Of a stretch of 6,198 bases of DNA, positions 5,499-6,198 are shown in pieces; the stretch's first letter is position 1; every line of letters starts with the position of its first letter. A model generated the notes under the pieces. It searched no databases. It saw nothing but the letters and a program-made list of their open reading frames with translations, and had not been told where the DNA came from. The stretch is from JBDTVS01 sp040007095. GTDB lineage: Bacteria > Acidobacteriota > Vicinamibacteria > Vicinamibacterales > CAVVIG01. The stretch lies in contig JBDTVS010000180.1 in assembly GCA_040007095.1 (NCBI GenBank), positions 1-6,198 on the forward strand, read 5' to 3'. A program made the position numbers and the translations under genes.

Positions 5499-5528
5499 AA
5501 AACGGGCGCGCCGCTCATCGGGCGCCCG
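5499..5528 (-). terminator. Intrinsic terminator-like hairpin of coaE
   Basis: On the minus strand CGGGCGC (5528-5522) pairs with GCGCCCG (5509-5503) around a 12-base loop that contains the coaE stop codon, and TTTT (5502-5499) follows at once. A 7-bp all-GC stem plus T-run fits Rho-independent termination, although the T-run is short. Confidence 0.5.
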
Positions 5529-6117
5529 CAGACACGAGGACTTGCAGTAGATCCTCGACTTGACGGTCTGTGTCTTCGAAGGCGCCGTCGGTGCGAATCA
5601 CGAAATCTGCGCGCGCGATTTTCTCGTCTGTGGACTGCTGTGCGGCGAGGCGCTGGCGCGCCTCGGGTTCACTCAAACCGCGCACGCGCAGCCGCTCAAG
5701 CTGGACGTCGACCGGCGCCGCGGTGACGATGACGCGGTCGAAATCCGAGGCGTGATCCGTTTCAAACAGCAGCGGCACATCGACCACCACGAGCGGTGAA
5801 CCACCAATCCGCTCAAACGCGCGGAGCCCAGCCGCGATCGCCCGATACACCGCGGGGTGCACGATCGCTTCGAGGTCTCTGCGGGCGTTCTCGTCGGCGA
5901 AGACGATCGGCCCGAGCTTGGCGCGGTCGACCGCTCCGTCCGCACCGATGACGGCACCAAACCTCGCGGCGATCGCCGCGGTCGCCTCGGTGCCTGGCGC
6001 CATGACGCCGTGCGCCAGGGTGTCCGCGTCGAGGACGGGAATGCCGCGCCGGCGAAATCGCTCGAGCACGTAACTCTTGCCGGTAGCGATGCCGCCTGTC
6101 AGTGCGACTCTCAACAC
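5515..6117 (-). CDS. coaE: Dephospho-CoA kinase
   Basis: The product is 200 aa, full length for the family. It catalyses the last step of coenzyme A synthesis, ATP-dependent phosphorylation of the 3'-hydroxyl of dephospho-CoA, in the cytoplasm. The Walker A loop GGIATGKS is at residues 8-15, followed by the substrate-site LDADTLAH, VVVDVPLLFE in mid-protein, and the late motif RLAAQQSTDEKIARADFVI. The start is a GTG at 6117, immediately followed by TTG; no good Shine-Dalgarno is present, which could mean coupling to an upstream gene. It faces the redox operon tail to tail across the REP-like repeats and has no functional connection to it that I can see. As an essential housekeeping gene it indicates a chromosomal location. 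Confidence 0.97.
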   Translation of the reverse strand: MLRVALTGGIATGKSYVLERFRRRGIPVLDADTLAHGVMAPGTEATAAIAARFGAVIGADGAVDRAKLGPIVFADENARRDLEAIVHPAVYRAIAAGLRAFERIGGSPLVVVDVPLLFETDHASDFDRVIVTAAPVDVQLERLRVRGLSEPEARQRLAAQQSTDEKIARADFVIRTDGAFEDTDRQVEDLLQVLVSAGAR

Positions 6118-6197
6118 GTCTGGCCGCCACGATATTCGTCCGGGCTAAGGACCCGTAGATGAATAACGTGCGCATTCTGGCCGCCGATGCATCCCGC
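6111..6197 (-). CDS. Possible 3' end of an unidentified gene upstream of coaE
   Basis: An open frame enters from the window edge, runs 28 codons and ends in TGA at 6113-6111, overlapping the coaE GTG start by seven bases. The last residues read LSPDEYRGGQTC. The overlap suits a coupled upstream gene, but 28 open codons are easily found by chance, most of the frame lies inside the terminal repeat, and I recognise no family. Another frame of the same bases reads MRTLFIYGSL. Confidence 0.25.
   Translation of the reverse strand, partial: AGCIGGQNAHVIHLRVLSPDEYRGGQTC
6146..6197 (-). repeat. Terminal inverted repeat, right arm (52 bp)
   Basis: Exact reverse complement of bases 1-52; a single further base (6198) remains at the edge. 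Here the repeat lies upstream of coaE, whereas the left copy lies just after the propeller gene. A 10-base fragment of the arm (TCTGGCCGCC, 6176-6185) also occurs directly repeated at 6119-6128, beside the coaE start. Confidence 0.9.
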
Positions 6198-6198
6198 C

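Noticed and set aside
5321..5514. An integron attC site or CRISPR repeat in the convergent gap
   Set aside because: No GTTRRRY/RYYYAAC core pair and no regularly spaced direct repeats; two inverted arms fit a REP-like pair better.
1..6198. A transposon bounded by 52-bp terminal inverted repeats
   Set aside because: There is no transposase, integrase or resolvase, the cargo includes essential coaE, and target duplications cannot be seen. Reported only as an unexplained repeat.

Overview
The window is high-GC bacterial DNA, probably from a soil or environmental metagenome. The gene families resemble those of Acidobacteriota: a secreted YncE/YVTN propeller with a proline-rich tail, lipoprotein cytochromes of the Planctomycete-type CxxCH class, and DUF3570 with DUF4266. 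The phylum is an inference from gene content and GC bias; there is no rRNA or other marker that decides it.

Layout. Bases 1-52 are one arm of a perfect 52-bp inverted repeat whose other arm is 6146-6197, so the repeat bounds the whole window. Next, on the minus strand, is a secreted beta-propeller gene (50-1087). A gene-free divergent regulatory region of about 370 bp (1088-1457) holds several short inverted repeats. From 1458 to 5320, six tightly packed plus-strand genes form what looks like one operon: a lipoprotein cytochrome c, a DUF3570 outer-membrane beta-barrel, a second paralogous lipoprotein cytochrome c, a TlpA-type thioredoxin, a small DUF4266 lipoprotein, and an ApbE FAD:protein FMN transferase. 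A convergent intergenic stretch (5321-5514) carries a pair of inverted 29-bp REP-like repeats. Dephospho-CoA kinase (coaE) follows on the minus strand (5515-6117), with a terminator-like hairpin at its 3' end and a short open frame of uncertain reality upstream.

How the genes may work together. All six operon products carry export signals, three of them lipoboxes. Two supply a single c-type heme each. The barrel itself contains a CxxCH, which I do not recall as a normal DUF3570 feature, preceded three residues earlier by a DxxSxAS motif that resembles an ApbE flavinylation site. ApbE attaches FMN covalently to exported proteins, and TlpA-like proteins reduce cysteines for heme attachment. Read together, the operon looks like an envelope redox module: a barrel in the outer membrane that may carry heme and perhaps FMN, served by two lipoprotein cytochromes, with maturation factors encoded alongside. 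DUF3570, DUF4266, thioredoxin and ApbE are known to co-occur. The heme motif in the barrel and the flanking cytochrome pair are the less familiar part.

The exact terminal inverted repeat is either a real flanking repeat or an assembly effect. Nothing in the window is a transposase or integrase, and the presence of coaE argues against the window being a mobile element.
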